Positions 11,781-22,678 of a stretch of DNA of 64,000 nt are shown here, one piece after another. The stretch is from Coptis chinensis (Eukaryota > Streptophyta > Magnoliopsida > Ranunculales > Ranunculaceae). The translations under genes and the position numbers were made by a program. Location of the stretch: assembly GCA_015680905.1 (NCBI GenBank), contig CM027379.1, positions 30,894,501 through 30,958,500 of the forward strand, in the 5' to 3' direction. Position 1 is the first letter of the stretch. Each line of letters opens with the position of its first letter. The notes under the pieces were generated by a model. That model ran no database searches. It had not been told where the DNA came from and saw nothing but the letters and a program-made list of their open reading frames with translations.

Positions 11781-12476
11781 CTTAATGGAGTACTCCCAAA
11801 ATATAGAGTTTGGATAGGAAGTACACCAAGCATAGAGGGTCACTCCTCATAAATGGGGTCATGTAGAAGGGTTTCTTCTCCAGGGGGTGAACGTAATTCA
11901 TGGAAATGTTTTAAGCATTAGTCATTTACTTAAAAGGTACTGTTGTCTTTGGGATTTACCAAAGTAATTACTCCTTGAGGAGTGACATCAGTAACCAGAA
12001 AAGGTCCAGACCAATGTGTTTTTAATTTACCAGGAAAAATATGCAAACGTGAGTTATATAATAAAACTTTTTGACTAAGGTCAAACTCTTTACGTAAAAT
12101 ATGTTTATCATGAATACGTTTCACGTTAGCTTTATAATCCTTCGCTAAATCGTAAGAATCGCTACGGATTTCTTTAAGCTCATTTAATTGTAATTTGCGC
12201 TCGACACCAGCAGCGTTAATGTTGAAATTAAGACTTTTAATAGCCTACAGGGCATGGTATTCCAACTCAACAAGCAAGTGACAAGGTTTACCAAAAACTA
12301 AGCGGTAAGGGGACATACCAATAGGTGTTTTAAAAGTTGTTCCATATGCCCATAAAGCATCTGTTAGGCATCTAGACCAGTCTTTCCTCTCAGGATTAAC
12401 TGTCGTTTCTAAAATCTTTTTTATTTCTCTATTGGACACCTCTACTTGACCACTAGTTTGAGGATGATACGGAGTC
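11781..12476 (-). pseudogene. Element A integrase, C-terminal part
   Basis: From [21 protein letters not shown] (holding the third catalytic residue, Glu) through [23 protein letters not shown] and the C-terminal [14 protein letters not shown]...GKLKTHWSGPFLV module, then HFHELRSP near the end. A stop separates two open stretches (12,481-12,245 and 12,124-11,930). The integrase is cut at this catalytic domain by the solo LTR at 12,482-13,628 and continues at 13,634. As in other gypsy integrases, it would insert the cDNA into the genome. Confidence 0.85.
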
Positions 12477-12481
12477 GCCAC

Positions 12482-13628
12482 TGATAATTATGACATTGAA
12501 GTGAATTGATGAATAGTAGAATTATTATGTCATGAATAGTAAATTATGGTGGAAAAATAGTAGATAAAACTCATCAAAATCATGTGATAAAGAGGAGAGT
12601 AGTCGTGTTCGCCAAACTTTAGTTGTACACTACTTGGATACGAATCTCGATTGCAAATATGTTTCACTAATAAGAATCAAAACAATAGATAGGAGATGAA
12701 AACAGTAAATTTAGATGATGGATAAAGGAATTAGAAGGGGTTTAATCCACCACGCGATTCGATTAACTATTAGTTAGTATCGAATCGCCTGTATTTATCC
12801 CTGGTGAAGACCAAGTCCTCTCAGATCGAGGTTTCACTAGCATGAGAGTGTAGCTCCACCACAAATCTCTTTGGTGGTGGCTCTATACTCTAGCGCTCTG
12901 TTATAAGCTCTATCTCTAGTTACTCATAACGAAGAACTTGAAGTTCTTAATTGCAGAACAATAAATACTAATGATTAATCATCTTCACATGGCTTCATAA
13001 ACCTCCTCTAATGGAGGTTTAGCCTAGTGTCATAGGAATCATTATACTAAAGCAATAATAATGAGACATAATGGAAAAGACAATAATTGATATTAAACTA
13101 ATTAAAGCTTTTGCTTGATTGAGAATTAATGGTGGCTCCGTGGGCCTCTAAAATGAGCCCAAAGTCAATTAGGTTAAATCTAAAAAGGCCACAATTGCTG
13201 GAAATTACTTCCGTGCCCTTTTTGTCAACTTTTATAGCTCTAATTGGGGCAAGGCCGGATCCATTGGAAAGCTGATTTCGAGCCGGTCATTTTGACATAA
13301 AGTAGGCCCAAGTCCAAAGAAATGGCATGTTGAAGTTCTATTGACTTTTCTATTTGTTTTTCTACCCGGATTGACTTTGACTTCCTAGCTTTGACTGGAC
13401 TTGAAAAAGGCTTTTCTCCATGATTCTTGGGCTTTAAATGTACAACTTCCTTGGAATCATCTTTACTCGTTTTCTATGCAGAAGTGGTGTTTTTAGTCAC
13501 ATAATCAACTTCAAGTCCTGAAATGCACAAAAACACATAAACATTACTAACTCTTATTTATTATAAACATAATTAGCCTAAATAGAGTACTATTAAGGGG
13601 TTTAAAGTACACTTTTGGGTACTTATCA
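12482..13628 (-). mobile_element. Solo LTR (element A family) inside integrase
   Basis: 1,147 bp, with ends TGATAA and TTATCA (perfect 6-bp inverted repeat). Flanked by GCCAC at 12,477-12,481 and 13,629-13,633. Integrase coding resumes exactly after removal of the LTR plus one target copy. It is the same LTR family as 3,912-6,018 and lacks the hAT MITE. Formed by recombination between the LTRs of a full element, leaving one LTR. Confidence 0.92.
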
Positions 13629-13633
13629 GCCAC

Positions 13634-14468
13634 CTTATGGGTAACTCCATATTTCTTAACTAAAACTTTAATAACTCTATTACAAAAATGTTTTCCTCCA
13701 TCACTAATGATGGCCTTAGGTATGCCGAAACGTGAGAAGATATACTCCTTCATAAAACAATACTATAGTTTTATGATCATTATTATGATAAAACCATGCG
13801 AAACAGGAAATAGACCCATGAAATCAATACCCCAGACATCAAAGAACTCCACTATAAGAATGGGATTTAAGGGCATCATATTACATTGAGTAATACGGCC
13901 AAGTTGTTGATATCTAATACACGTTTTACAGTGTGCATGGGCATCTTGAAACAGGGACGTCCAATAAAAACCGCATTGAAGAACTTTGGCGGCAGTTTTC
14001 TTTCCACTAAAATAACCCCCGCATGATTGTTCATGGCAAAAAAATAAGACTTCATTGTGCTCCCATTGGGGAATGCAACGACGAATTATCTGGTTCGCAT
14101 AATACTTAAAAAGGTAGGGTTCATCCCAATAGTAAAATTTAACTTTGGCAAAAAATCTCTTGCGTTTATTTCTAGTCCATATATCAGGAATGATCTCAGA
14201 CACTAAAAAATTAACAATGTCTGCATACCAAGGTGCAGAAAAAATTAAATAAAGATTCTTATCCGGAAAAGAATCAGATATCGATTCGGAATCACTGTCA
14301 TCCTCATTAGTTAACCTAGATAAGTGATCTACAGCTACATTTTCAGCTCCCTTTTTATCCTTAATTTCTATGCAAAATTCAGTTATGAGAAGAATCTAAT
14401 GGATCAATCTCTGCTTAGCATCCTTCTTCGTGAGAAGGTACCTAAGAGCAGCATGGTCTGTATAGACG
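13634..14468 (-). pseudogene. Element A RNase H end and integrase N-terminal part
   Basis: Open from 14,203 to about 13,763 with RCIPQWEHNEVLFFCHEQSCGG and HCKTCIRYQQLGRI (His/Cys zinc-binding region), then WGIDFMGLFP (first catalytic Asp) and, after a frame change, [12 protein letters not shown] (second Asp) and [10 protein letters not shown] up to the solo LTR. Upstream, 14,204-14,468 keeps RNase H residues (AVDHLSRL-like, EIKDKKGAENVA) with stops. RNase H is itself cut at 14,469 by another solo LTR. Confidence 0.8.
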
Positions 14469-14473
14469 ATGGT

Positions 14474-16063
14474 TGATAAGAGCCCAAAATTGTAGTTTTA
14501 ACCCTGTAACAGTTATACTTTTAGACCAATTATGTGAGTAATAATTAAGAGTTAATACTGATTACGTGTTTTTATGCATTTCAGGCTTCAAAGTCCATTA
14601 TATGCAGAAATGTGCCACTTTAACGAGATAAAGGAGCAAAGGTCGGTTGCTAAGGAGTTCTGTGATTAAAGGCCAAGATTCAAGAAGACAAAGCCTTTCT
14701 AAAGCCCGGTCAAAAGCTGAAAAGTCGACGCGGGCAGAAATAGTACACAAAGTCAGCAGAACTTCCGAAGGCCGTATATTTGGACTTAGACCTCTGAATT
14801 GAGCCTACCTTATGTCAAAACGACCGGCTCGGAAAGAGCTTTCCAATGGTCTAAGCCTTGACCCAATCAGAGGAGTAAAAGTGGACGAAAAGTCTATTGA
14901 AGCTAACTGCAGCTGAAAAGACCTTTTTGGACTGAAAGAATTGGGTTTTGGGCCTGATTCTCTGGCCCAAAACATGGCTCCAAGCCCATGCACGATTTTT
15001 GGATCTGAAAGTATAAAAACAAGAGCTTGACTCTTTGTTAATGGTAGATAGTTAGACCTAGATTAAAAATTGGATTAGTTAGCCTCCATTAATTAGTTTT
15101 AGAACTTAGTTTTAGAATTTTAATTAGTTAATTAATTAGTTTTTCATATCTTGTTTTAGATCTAGTTTCATGTTTAATTAATTACTTTAGAACAAAGTAG
15201 ATTATTAATTTAGTATTTGAATCATTGTTTTATTATTCATTAGATTAATAAAATAGTGTTCTTGGTAATCTAGTTTCATTTTCCATTTACTTATTTAGTT
15301 CAATTCTTAGATTTACTTATTTGTCATTATTAGTTTAATTCAATTATTGCATGAGTAGTTTTGAATTGAGTTTAAACAAGTAAAGTTCAAATCTTTATAT
15401 CATGTCTTGTTCGAATTTGATTGGGAATGATAAGCGTGATGATTATCGGCTAAACCTCCATTAGAGGGGGTGAGAAGCCTTGATGAAAGCTTGATTCGAT
15501 TATCGTAGAGTCGTCGTAATTTCCTTTCCACTCTAGAAATGATTAGTTCACCATGAGAATGGGTGTAATCGTTCACATGCTAGTTATGAATTGGTAGAAA
15601 TGCCATGTGTAATTAGGGATTAGGAATAACTGCATTGTTTGCGAAGCAATTCAATTCGGATTCTTAATTTATTCGGGGTTAGTGGATTAAGTTGAGCTAA
15701 GGTGGAATCAATCCCCCTCTAACTCCTTATCATAGAATCGACGTAGTATTCCCATAATTGTTTAAAGAGTCGACTAGTTGCATCTTGTGGGTAGTTACAT
15801 CGTAGTCTAGTTATCATTTCGTAAATCTCTCATTAGACTTTAGTTAAGATTATTTATACGTAGAGAACATTACTTTGCGGAAGGACTAGGAGTGGAACGA
15901 ATCATCTACTCCACTATATCTCAATAGGATTGAGAGTAGAAATCTTTGATAAATTAGGCACGTAATAAGTTTTAGTTTACTTACGTTTTGAGTTTTATCG
16001 TTCATTTCGTAGGTAAACTTTATTCTTTTTACGTTTATCAAACTATCATTTTTTTGTTTATCA
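14474..16063 (+). mobile_element. Solo LTR (element C-like family) inside RNase H
   Basis: 1,590 bp, starts TGATAAGAGCCC and ends TTTATCA. Flanked by ATGGT at 14,469-14,473 and 16,064-16,068. It is in plus orientation, opposite to element A, and resembles the LTRs of element C at 46,297 and 54,890 in its first 500 bp (CCCAATCAGAGGAGTA block near 14,865). Confidence 0.92.
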
Positions 16064-16068
16064 ATGGT

Positions 16069-16791
16069 CATGGAACCAACTAAGTAGGGACGAAACTTAT
16101 ATAAGGCATAGACAACGACTAGAAATTCCTTTTCAGTAGCATTGTAATTACATTGAGCATCATTAAGGTTTTACTAGCATAAAAAATTACGGTAGACTTA
16201 TTATCTAACTTCTGTCCTAGCACAGCACCAACGGCATAAACACTAACATCACACTTAAGTTCAAAAGGTTTAGATCAGTCTGGTGGTTGTATGATAGGTG
16301 CAGAGGTTAAAGCGGTTTTCAAAGTTTCAAAAGCCTGTTTGCAGTCATAATTAAAATCAAAACTGGCATCTTTTAAAAGTAATTGTGTTAAAGACTTAGC
16401 TATTTTTGAAAAATCTTTTATAAAATGTCTGTAGAAACCTGCATGGCCTAGAAAGGCTCTAATGTCACGGACAGTCTGTGCTATAGGCAGAGACACTATC
16501 TTATCTATTTTATCTTTATCTACTTCTATTCCATTTTTAGAAATTATGTTGCCTAAAGGTATATGGCCGGTAGACGTTCAAGCATTTGGTCGACAAAGGG
16601 TAAAGGAAAGTGATCCTTACGTGTCATAGCATTAAGCTTCCTATAATCGATACAAATCAGCCACGTTATAGGAATTCGGGTGGAAACTAACTCTCTATCG
16701 GCATTATGAATGATTGGAAACACCTAATTTCTTAGGGACTATATGAACTGTGCTCACTCATTCACTATCTGAGATGAGGTATATAATGCCA
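16069..16791 (-). pseudogene. Element A reverse transcriptase/RNase H, internally deleted
   Basis: The connection domain is clear on the minus strand: NGIEVDK, then SLPIAQTVRDIRAFLGHAGF and KQAFETLKTALTSAPIIQPPD (16,496-16,275). Upstream, DYRKLNAMTRKDHFPLPFVD and ML-ER-LP lie at about 16,570-16,660, and GIIYLISDS up to 16,790. The palm/fingers segment that should hold the YxDD-type active site is missing: the ERLP region joins directly to LGNIISKNG near 16,563, a deletion of about 400 bp relative to element B. Non-functional. Confidence 0.82.
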
Positions 16792-16796
16792 GCATC

Positions 16797-17065
16797 TGAT
16801 AAGTGCTCAAAAAGTGCATTTTAACCCTTGATTATACCTCTTGTTTAGCCATTTTAGTGGACTAATAGTATTTGTAAGTTATGTTTTATGATTCTACAAG
16901 TGAAAAAGAGAGTTTTGTGGAATATTAGAGAAAAAGGGGTAAAACGGAGCAATTCGAAGCATTAAGGATCACATGGGAAGCCCGTGGACAATCATGGAGA
17001 AGGTCAAGAAATTGAAGCTATTAAAGATGCGACTTGAACCTATTTTAAAGCCTATTTTGAAGCCC
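16797..17065 (+). mobile_element. Truncated LTR inserted in element A RT
   Basis: Starts TGATAAGTGCTCAAAAAG right after GCATC (16,792-16,796) within the RT codons for D-A-G-I-I-Y. About 270 bp later the sequence becomes MULE DNA-binding-domain sequence, with no LTR end and no second GCATC. It is therefore a 5' LTR fragment whose rest was removed by a deletion that also removed the 5' part of element A and some MULE sequence. The right boundary is approximate. Confidence 0.6.
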
Positions 17066-18909
17066 AAGGCAAAAGGATTCGTTGCTTGGACCAAAGCCCT
17101 CAAAAGCTTGTGGACAAGTGTGTTCCTCTGTCAAGGTTATAATAACCCATATATCAGAACTAGTGGTTGGTTTTGCATAAATATGAAATGTACATCCAAC
17201 AACGTTACACTTCATCACCACCCTTTCAGGAGCAGTACTTGCACGACACAAATCAAACATGTTTGCTATTTCATATGACTTCATGTCTTTGATGAGATCA
17301 TCTCGAGTAAGGTAGTGTTGTCCAACTTTAGGAAGGATAAACTTCACCTGCAAATGAGCAGGAGTAATATCCAAACCAGTACCTTCAAGGGTCTTCAGAC
17401 TATGGGAAGAGTCAAGATTCTGACATCCTTAATGTAAGTCTTCAGATTTCAAGTCAATAGGTGAAACTACCACAGCATCAACCATTCCCTCCAAATCAAA
17501 ATCAAATTGAATTTGTCATCCTTCGCCATTCTTAGTAACTGTCATAGGCGTGCCTAAAAAAAAAAAAAATTCTTCACCACGATTCGGAGTAGACCATCGA
17601 TCACCATCATCTCCATCCAATACCTGGACTTCACTATCATCATCATCATCATCTATGACTCCTTCTTAACCTACGGCACCTTCATCGACAATAGGTCCAT
17701 CCAATACTACCACATCTTCTTCTTCTATTTCAACATCATGTAGTATTTCAACTTCATCTCCATCACCTACAATCTCATCAATAGTTCCATTGGTGGCAAT
17801 TCTATATTCATCAGGAATGACCACTGCATCTCCATACGGATTTTGGCTATCAAAGTCATCATAATCAGGTTGATCAAGATCTCCAACACCAGTTTTACCA
17901 AAGTCCGCATTGGATTTTGCTGCAATATATTAGTGAAGAATATATCAGCAACAAGACTATAAGATACTTGAAACATAGAAACCACGTACCCTCAAACAAA
18001 TTAGGAAGTATAGTTGCTTCTATTCTATCTAAAAAGGTTTCCGGTGAACTTCCCACTTCAGTTGACACTTCCTCAGGCCAAAAATCTATGTTTCAACCAA
18101 CACTCAGTAAGTACATATACCATTATCAATAATATGTTCCTTAAGCACATGTGGACCAACTCTCACCTGCCATGATCTTTTTGAATATCGACAAGCTGTG
18201 AGGTTCAACAACTTCATGAATCTCATCATGTTCCACTTGATGAACACCACTTGTCTGTTGCATGTCCTTTACTATCACTAAATACAATATAAAAAAAATA
18301 GAATTATGAACATATTGCTTCGTTCATAAGCTGTAATGGTTTGGCATAGGTTTTTGTACGAGCTAACATCTTTTCTTTCAATGCAAAACAGTTTGCTTTC
18401 GTTGAGAAGGGCCTGTAGGAATCTCTTTTCCATTCATATGAAATATTTTCATTCATAGCTTCTCTCTGGGAAACACTTGTAAGGATCTGTTCTTTAAACA
18501 ACCGAATAACTACTTTTTTCTTTTTCATACTCGGTGAACCAAGAGTAGATGTTGTAGCTCTTCATGGTCCTCGAGAAGGTGGTGTTACAACACACACTTC
18601 CTTGATAACCCAAACTCGCATAGCTTTGGTCGGGTTCTTTTTCTGTCTCGTAATCATGTTGGCATAGTCAGTTTGTTCGTCGATTCGACAAGGGCACTTG
18701 TTCATCAGGTACCGCAAAGAGAAACTCGACCACCTACTCGAACTTACAGCTTCCACAAGACTAATGAATCTTTCATAAGAAATGTCGACATCAGACACTC
18801 TCAATTTCACCTCACCTCCGACATACTTCATCACCCTTTGTTTGTCTACTTTCATCTCACCATTATAATGAAGAAGAACATCGAAAGAAGCACCTATAAG
18901 AGTTCTCAC
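17066..18909 (-). pseudogene. MULE transposase, N-terminal domains
   Basis: Starts MRTLIGASFDVLLHYNGE at 18,909 and reads a PB1-like N-terminal region to about 18,562. After a broken stretch there is an acidic spacer (poly-Asp near 17,640). Then comes the MuDR-type DNA-binding domain at 17,374-17,066: VGQHYLTRDDLIKDMKSYEI, CNVVGCTFHIYA and EEHTC (Cys/His zinc-binding set). The last MULE residues visible are about PQAFEGFGPSNES. Frameshifts and stops are present, for example in 17,400-17,470 and 18,000-18,300. Together with 2,640-3,911 this makes up one transposase gene. Confidence 0.8.
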
Positions 18910-19429
18910 ATTGATTACAATATAAAAGTTATCACATTTAATATTGTTACACTTTTATGACAATAATATTCTATAAAAACCTTAACAACAATGAAAGAAT
19001 CAACATGGAAACCCGAGAACCGTTGAAACTAATAATATTTACTTGAAAATAACGATAGAACCTCAACATTACATTGAAACAAAACCCAACAAACCAAACT
19101 CTACAACCCAACATCCAAGACGAGATAGATAAGTTTTTAAATGGTAAGTTAAAACAAAACCCTTTTTATGTGAATGTGTGATGTTCTCCTCCATTTCAAA
19201 CAGGAAGGAGGAAGAAAAAACCAAGAAAACCATAAACAAAAGTGATACTTGTCTAAAATTTTGAAGGTTGGACCGAATATCGAGGTTCATGTTAGGGTAC
19301 TATTCCTATTTTTGTGAAACAAAAATAAGTAATGGGTATAAGTAATGTTGCTGATAGTAGTTATAACAATTGCTACATAATATATCAAACTTAGCTTCGA
19401 CTACTTCATTTATATTTTTATCTAAATCC
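18910..19429. other. MULE 5' flank
   Basis: AT-rich, no recognised gene; probably the promoter/leader side of the MULE transposase. Confidence 0.35.
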
Positions 19430-19700
19430 GTCGGCGTCACGTATCACGTGGGTAATCGAATGGCTAATTCGCTGTGGTCAGTCACAATCACCAAGTACAC
19501 CCAGAGATTGCGTGTACCAGGTAGGTCAGAGAGTGTAGTAGTTCCACGTCGGTTTTGTCCCAAAATACAACAAAGGGCAAAAAAGTAAAAAAACCTTTGA
19601 ATAAGTCAAAATATGTGGGCGTGGTCTAATTGAGAAGGAATTGACAGTATCATGGTCTAATTGAGAAATTACCCTAATTAGAAAGGACCATGTTATTTTC
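19430..19700 (-). repeat. Candidate right terminal inverted repeat of the MULE
   Basis: On the minus strand it starts GGGAAAATAACATGGTCC, followed by two tandem CTCAATTAGACCA(T/C)G units about 34 bp apart (near 19,660 and 19,630). MULE termini are often long, AT-rich and internally repeated. The left partner is outside the window, so this rests on style and position. Confidence 0.45.
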
Positions 19701-20574
19701 CCAAAGGGAATAGACAGTAAGTATTTGTACTCCATCGGCTAAAATCACTCTTTTTTCAATATGACACTTGACTTCTCATGGGTTTATTATGGACGCCAAA
19801 AATGTGAGGGAATAGTTATGCTATTCCTGGCTTTCCGAGACCATCCTCCGCCTTGACAGTTAAGTGGTCCAATTACTCTTGTATACCGTTAAATAGCACA
19901 GTCTAAGCCAATTATTAGTTGAAGTTATTTTGTTCATGAAATATAACGAGTACACCCACCTTTTTTAGTTCTCAGTCATCGTGACGTAAATGTTAAAGCT
20001 TCCTAAAATTATGAATGCCCTAGTTCCATTTTGGCAGTAAAGCTTAACGTAATATTTTGGACAGACAGGTACTATAAATTGTAAATAAATGCATGAGAGA
20101 AGGCTTTACCAATTTTAACTGAACAATACATGGTTGTCGAAGCAAACAATATCTCCTTAATTTCATATTGCGCACATAATCTATTATGCCCTCCATCACA
20201 TTTATCAACTAGTATTAAATCTCTTTATTCGTAAATATCCAACAAAGAGCAGTCTCCCAAGCGAATTCCTTAATTAATATTCACTTAGAATAGCAAGAAC
20301 ATTGACTTAGAATAATTGATATGCCCAAAAGAATCTTAAATGATTGCTTTAATTGTGTAGGGAAAGAATTTTAGATGATTGTTTCAATCGTATAGGGAAT
20401 GATTTATAAAAATTTGAACTGATAATGATTTAACCCCCCAAATACACAAAAAAAACACGGTCAATTCAAGTTGACTTTTTTTTTTGTACTTAAGGGGGAG
20501 ACCCTAATTTCCCCATCTAGTGGGGTGGGGGGGAATTCTAATTGGCTCATCTAGTTGGGGGTGGGGGTGGGGGG
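19701..20574. other. Intergenic sequence
   Basis: AT-rich, with no ORF or RNA gene that I can support. A G-rich low-complexity stretch lies at about 20,515-20,574. Confidence 0.4.
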
Positions 20575-20890
20575 TGTTAATACTAGTTAACCCATGATTT
20601 AATTAGTGAGTGATTTGATTTCTATGGGAGAAGAAAGGGAGTGCACCCCCTAGTCGGTTCGATACGTTCTTTACAGATTTGTTTCTATAAGGGAGACTCC
20701 ACTTTTTTAGAAACAACTACATATGATTGTGCATACCTAAATCTCTATAAGAAAACCCTAATGACCTATCAAGCAATAAACACCCTTCTTCTCTAATGGA
20801 CGTAGGAAGCCGCAATGGCTCCAAACCACTATACATCTTGTGTGTCATCTCTTTAATAGTTCTTCATTATTTTCTACATGGTATTAGAGC
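20575..20890 (+). mobile_element. Ty1/copia LTR with primer-binding site (truncated element)
   Basis: A 304-bp LTR-like unit from TGTTAATACTAG to TTTTCTACA (20,878), directly followed by TGGTATTAGAGC, the primer-binding site for initiator-Met tRNA typical of copia elements. No gag or pol follows, so only the 5' end remains. The short LTR would suit the Ale lineage. The left boundary sits next to a G-run, so no target duplication can be read. Confidence 0.65.
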
Positions 20891-21531
20891 AGAGCATTTA
20901 ATAACTTATCTTAATCAATCTCTTCTTACTTAAATCCAAACAAACAAACAAACAAACAAGCAAACAAACAAAAATAAAACTTGTGTAAAGGTATAATTTG
21001 GTCAGACCTTACAATTATCAGATAATTGGGGAAGAACGAGGTTTGATATGGATTTGACTGAGTTCATTTCAGATGAACTGCCTACGTATCTAACTCTCTC
21101 GGGGGGAGCCAGAATCAAGTCAGATGTAGTTCGTTGTTTGGATTCTATTATCGAATGGTCGATAGCGAATGTAGAAGATGGAGAGTGGAAAAGAAGCATC
21201 CCATCTCCTTCCCCTTGTTTGAGAGTGGAAAGGAAATATATAGAATTCTCTCCTCCCTTTGGTGCGCCATTGGTTAATGACATTTAGTATTGCATTGATA
21301 TTAATGTTCATTTTGTAACCATTTGGTAACTCATGACTCTTAAGATGACCAATTGTAACGATCCACTAAGCTAGTCTCAAGATATGATCAATGGCATTGA
21401 CATGTGTTGCAAATATATTGATGACAATATATGTCCCTCACATTGCCCCTTCTCGTTAGGTTGTGCTTTCTTAAGAATGATCTAACGAGAGAAATAGTTT
21501 GACACGTGTCCAAGTGGAACAGCTGTGTTCT
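20891..21531. other. Copia remnant and unclassified sequence
   Basis: A CAAA repeat near 20,937-20,970, then an open stretch at 21,048-21,287 of 79 codons with no recognisable domain. TGTAACGATCC at about 21,353 could be the start of another LTR (see the findings). Confidence 0.35.
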
Positions 21532-21544
21532 CACTACAAGAAAC

Positions 21545-22135
21545 AGGGTCTTTAGCAACAAAAATAAACGTCGCTAAATATTGATAAAACGTCGCCCATG
21601 ATATTTAGTGACGATTTTTAGAGTGTTTCCACATCGTAGCCAATGATATAGTCGGCAATTATATAGAGCTGCGCTTTTTTAACGTCGCTAAATGTGGCAC
21701 CTTCAGCGATGATGGTAACTGTCGCCATTGTCCGAATTTCGTCGCTAATTTATTTTTGCGTTCTCAATACAATAACGTCGCAAAAGGTGAATGTTTTGCG
21801 ACGTTTTCCAAATTGTCGATAATGAGGCCTTACTTAGCAACGTTTCTATCGTCGGTAAATGCCCAAAAAATTTGAAAAATTTAGTATAATTGGCGACGTT
21901 TTGATCATCGTTACAAGTCCAAAAAATTTGAAAAATTGGTGTTATTAACAACGTTTTTATCGTCATCAAAGGTCTAAAATATTTGAATTTTTAGTGCTTT
22001 TAGCGACATTGTTATCGTCGTCAAAAGTCTAAAATATTTAAATTTTGAGTGTTTGAGCGACGTTTTTATCATCGTCAAAGCTCTAAAATATTTGAATTTT
22101 GAGTGTTTTAAACAACGTTCTAATCGTCGCTAGAG
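21545..22135. repeat. CACTA left subterminal repeats
   Basis: Degenerate units of about 65 bp with GCGACGTTTTTATCGTCG... and CTAAAATATTTGAATTTT. Such subterminal arrays bind the transposase accessory protein in En/Spm. Confidence 0.7.
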
Positions 22136-22678
22136 ATATGAGACTATTTTCATTACTAATATTGTTGTTAATTTTGCACCATTTGTACAATTTTCACCTG
22201 TCCCCCCTCCCATCCAATTACCATTCAACAAATAAACCTAAAATAAAAAGACTAGAACATCAATTATTTAATAATATGTAATACACAACAAAATTTCAAT
22301 AAATAAAAATGAGTCAATCCACTCAATTAGAAACTAAAGAGAGTTGCATCATCCCCTTTTATAATTTTTTTTCCTAAAGTCATCTTAATAAAAGTATTAA
22401 CTTAAACAAACACAATTCTAAACATCCCTCAAGTAAGTTGCGAATGAAACCGTCTTCACAAAAAAATAAAAAATTGACCAATAGCATTTAGATTCATCGG
22501 AAGCCTCTTGCAATTCTTTATCACCATTTCTTCACAAAAAATAATACCACTTCTCTTTTGACGTAAGATTATCTGCACATTAAGATGTTAACCATTAGAT
22601 CACCCAAAAAAAAATGTGAAACCAAAAATATAATAGTTTCGTCACGTCAAAATGAAAATCCAGTGAACATGTCTATAC

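Larger units (their letters stand above)
3912..16796 (-). mobile_element. Element A: Athila-like Ty3/gypsy retrotransposon, 5' end deleted
   Basis: Read on the minus strand: RT (16.8-16.3 kb), RNase H, integrase (to about 11.8 kb), ORF-A (10.87-9.98 kb), ORF-B (8.77-7.85 kb), a 1.5 kb conserved 3' noncoding region, a PPT and a 3' LTR (6,018 down to 3,912). The RT/IN sequence, the extra ORF-A and the LTR termini TGATAAG...CTTATCA fit the Athila lineage. The 5' LTR, leader, gag and protease are absent: the RT is cut by a truncated LTR that then abuts MULE sequence. TTTGG (3,907-3,911) would be one target-site copy; the other is lost. It carries four later insertions. Confidence 0.82.
1..19700 (-). 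mobile_element. Mutator-like element (MULE) with Ulp1 cargo, split by nested retroelements
   Basis: The minus strand carries a MuDR-type transposase in two separated parts: an N-terminal DNA-binding part at about 17.07-18.9 kb and a catalytic plus SWIM part at about 2.64-3.91 kb. The 13 kb between them is later retroelement insertion. On the plus strand at the left are a Ulp1-like protease and a zinc-knuckle/GRF-like ORF, convergent with the transposase. Plant MULEs of the Kaonashi/CUMULE type are known to carry Ulp1-like genes, so I treat these as cargo. The right terminus is probably near 19.70 kb, where an inverted-repeat-like stretch starts GGGAAAATAACATGG on the minus strand. The left terminus is outside the window, so the terminal inverted repeats cannot be compared. 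The outer limits are inferred. Confidence 0.65.

Noticed and set aside
21002..21311. Overlapping ORFs on both strands near 21.1 kb
   Set aside because: No domain, no promoter and no homology that I can recognise. Mentioned only as an open stretch.
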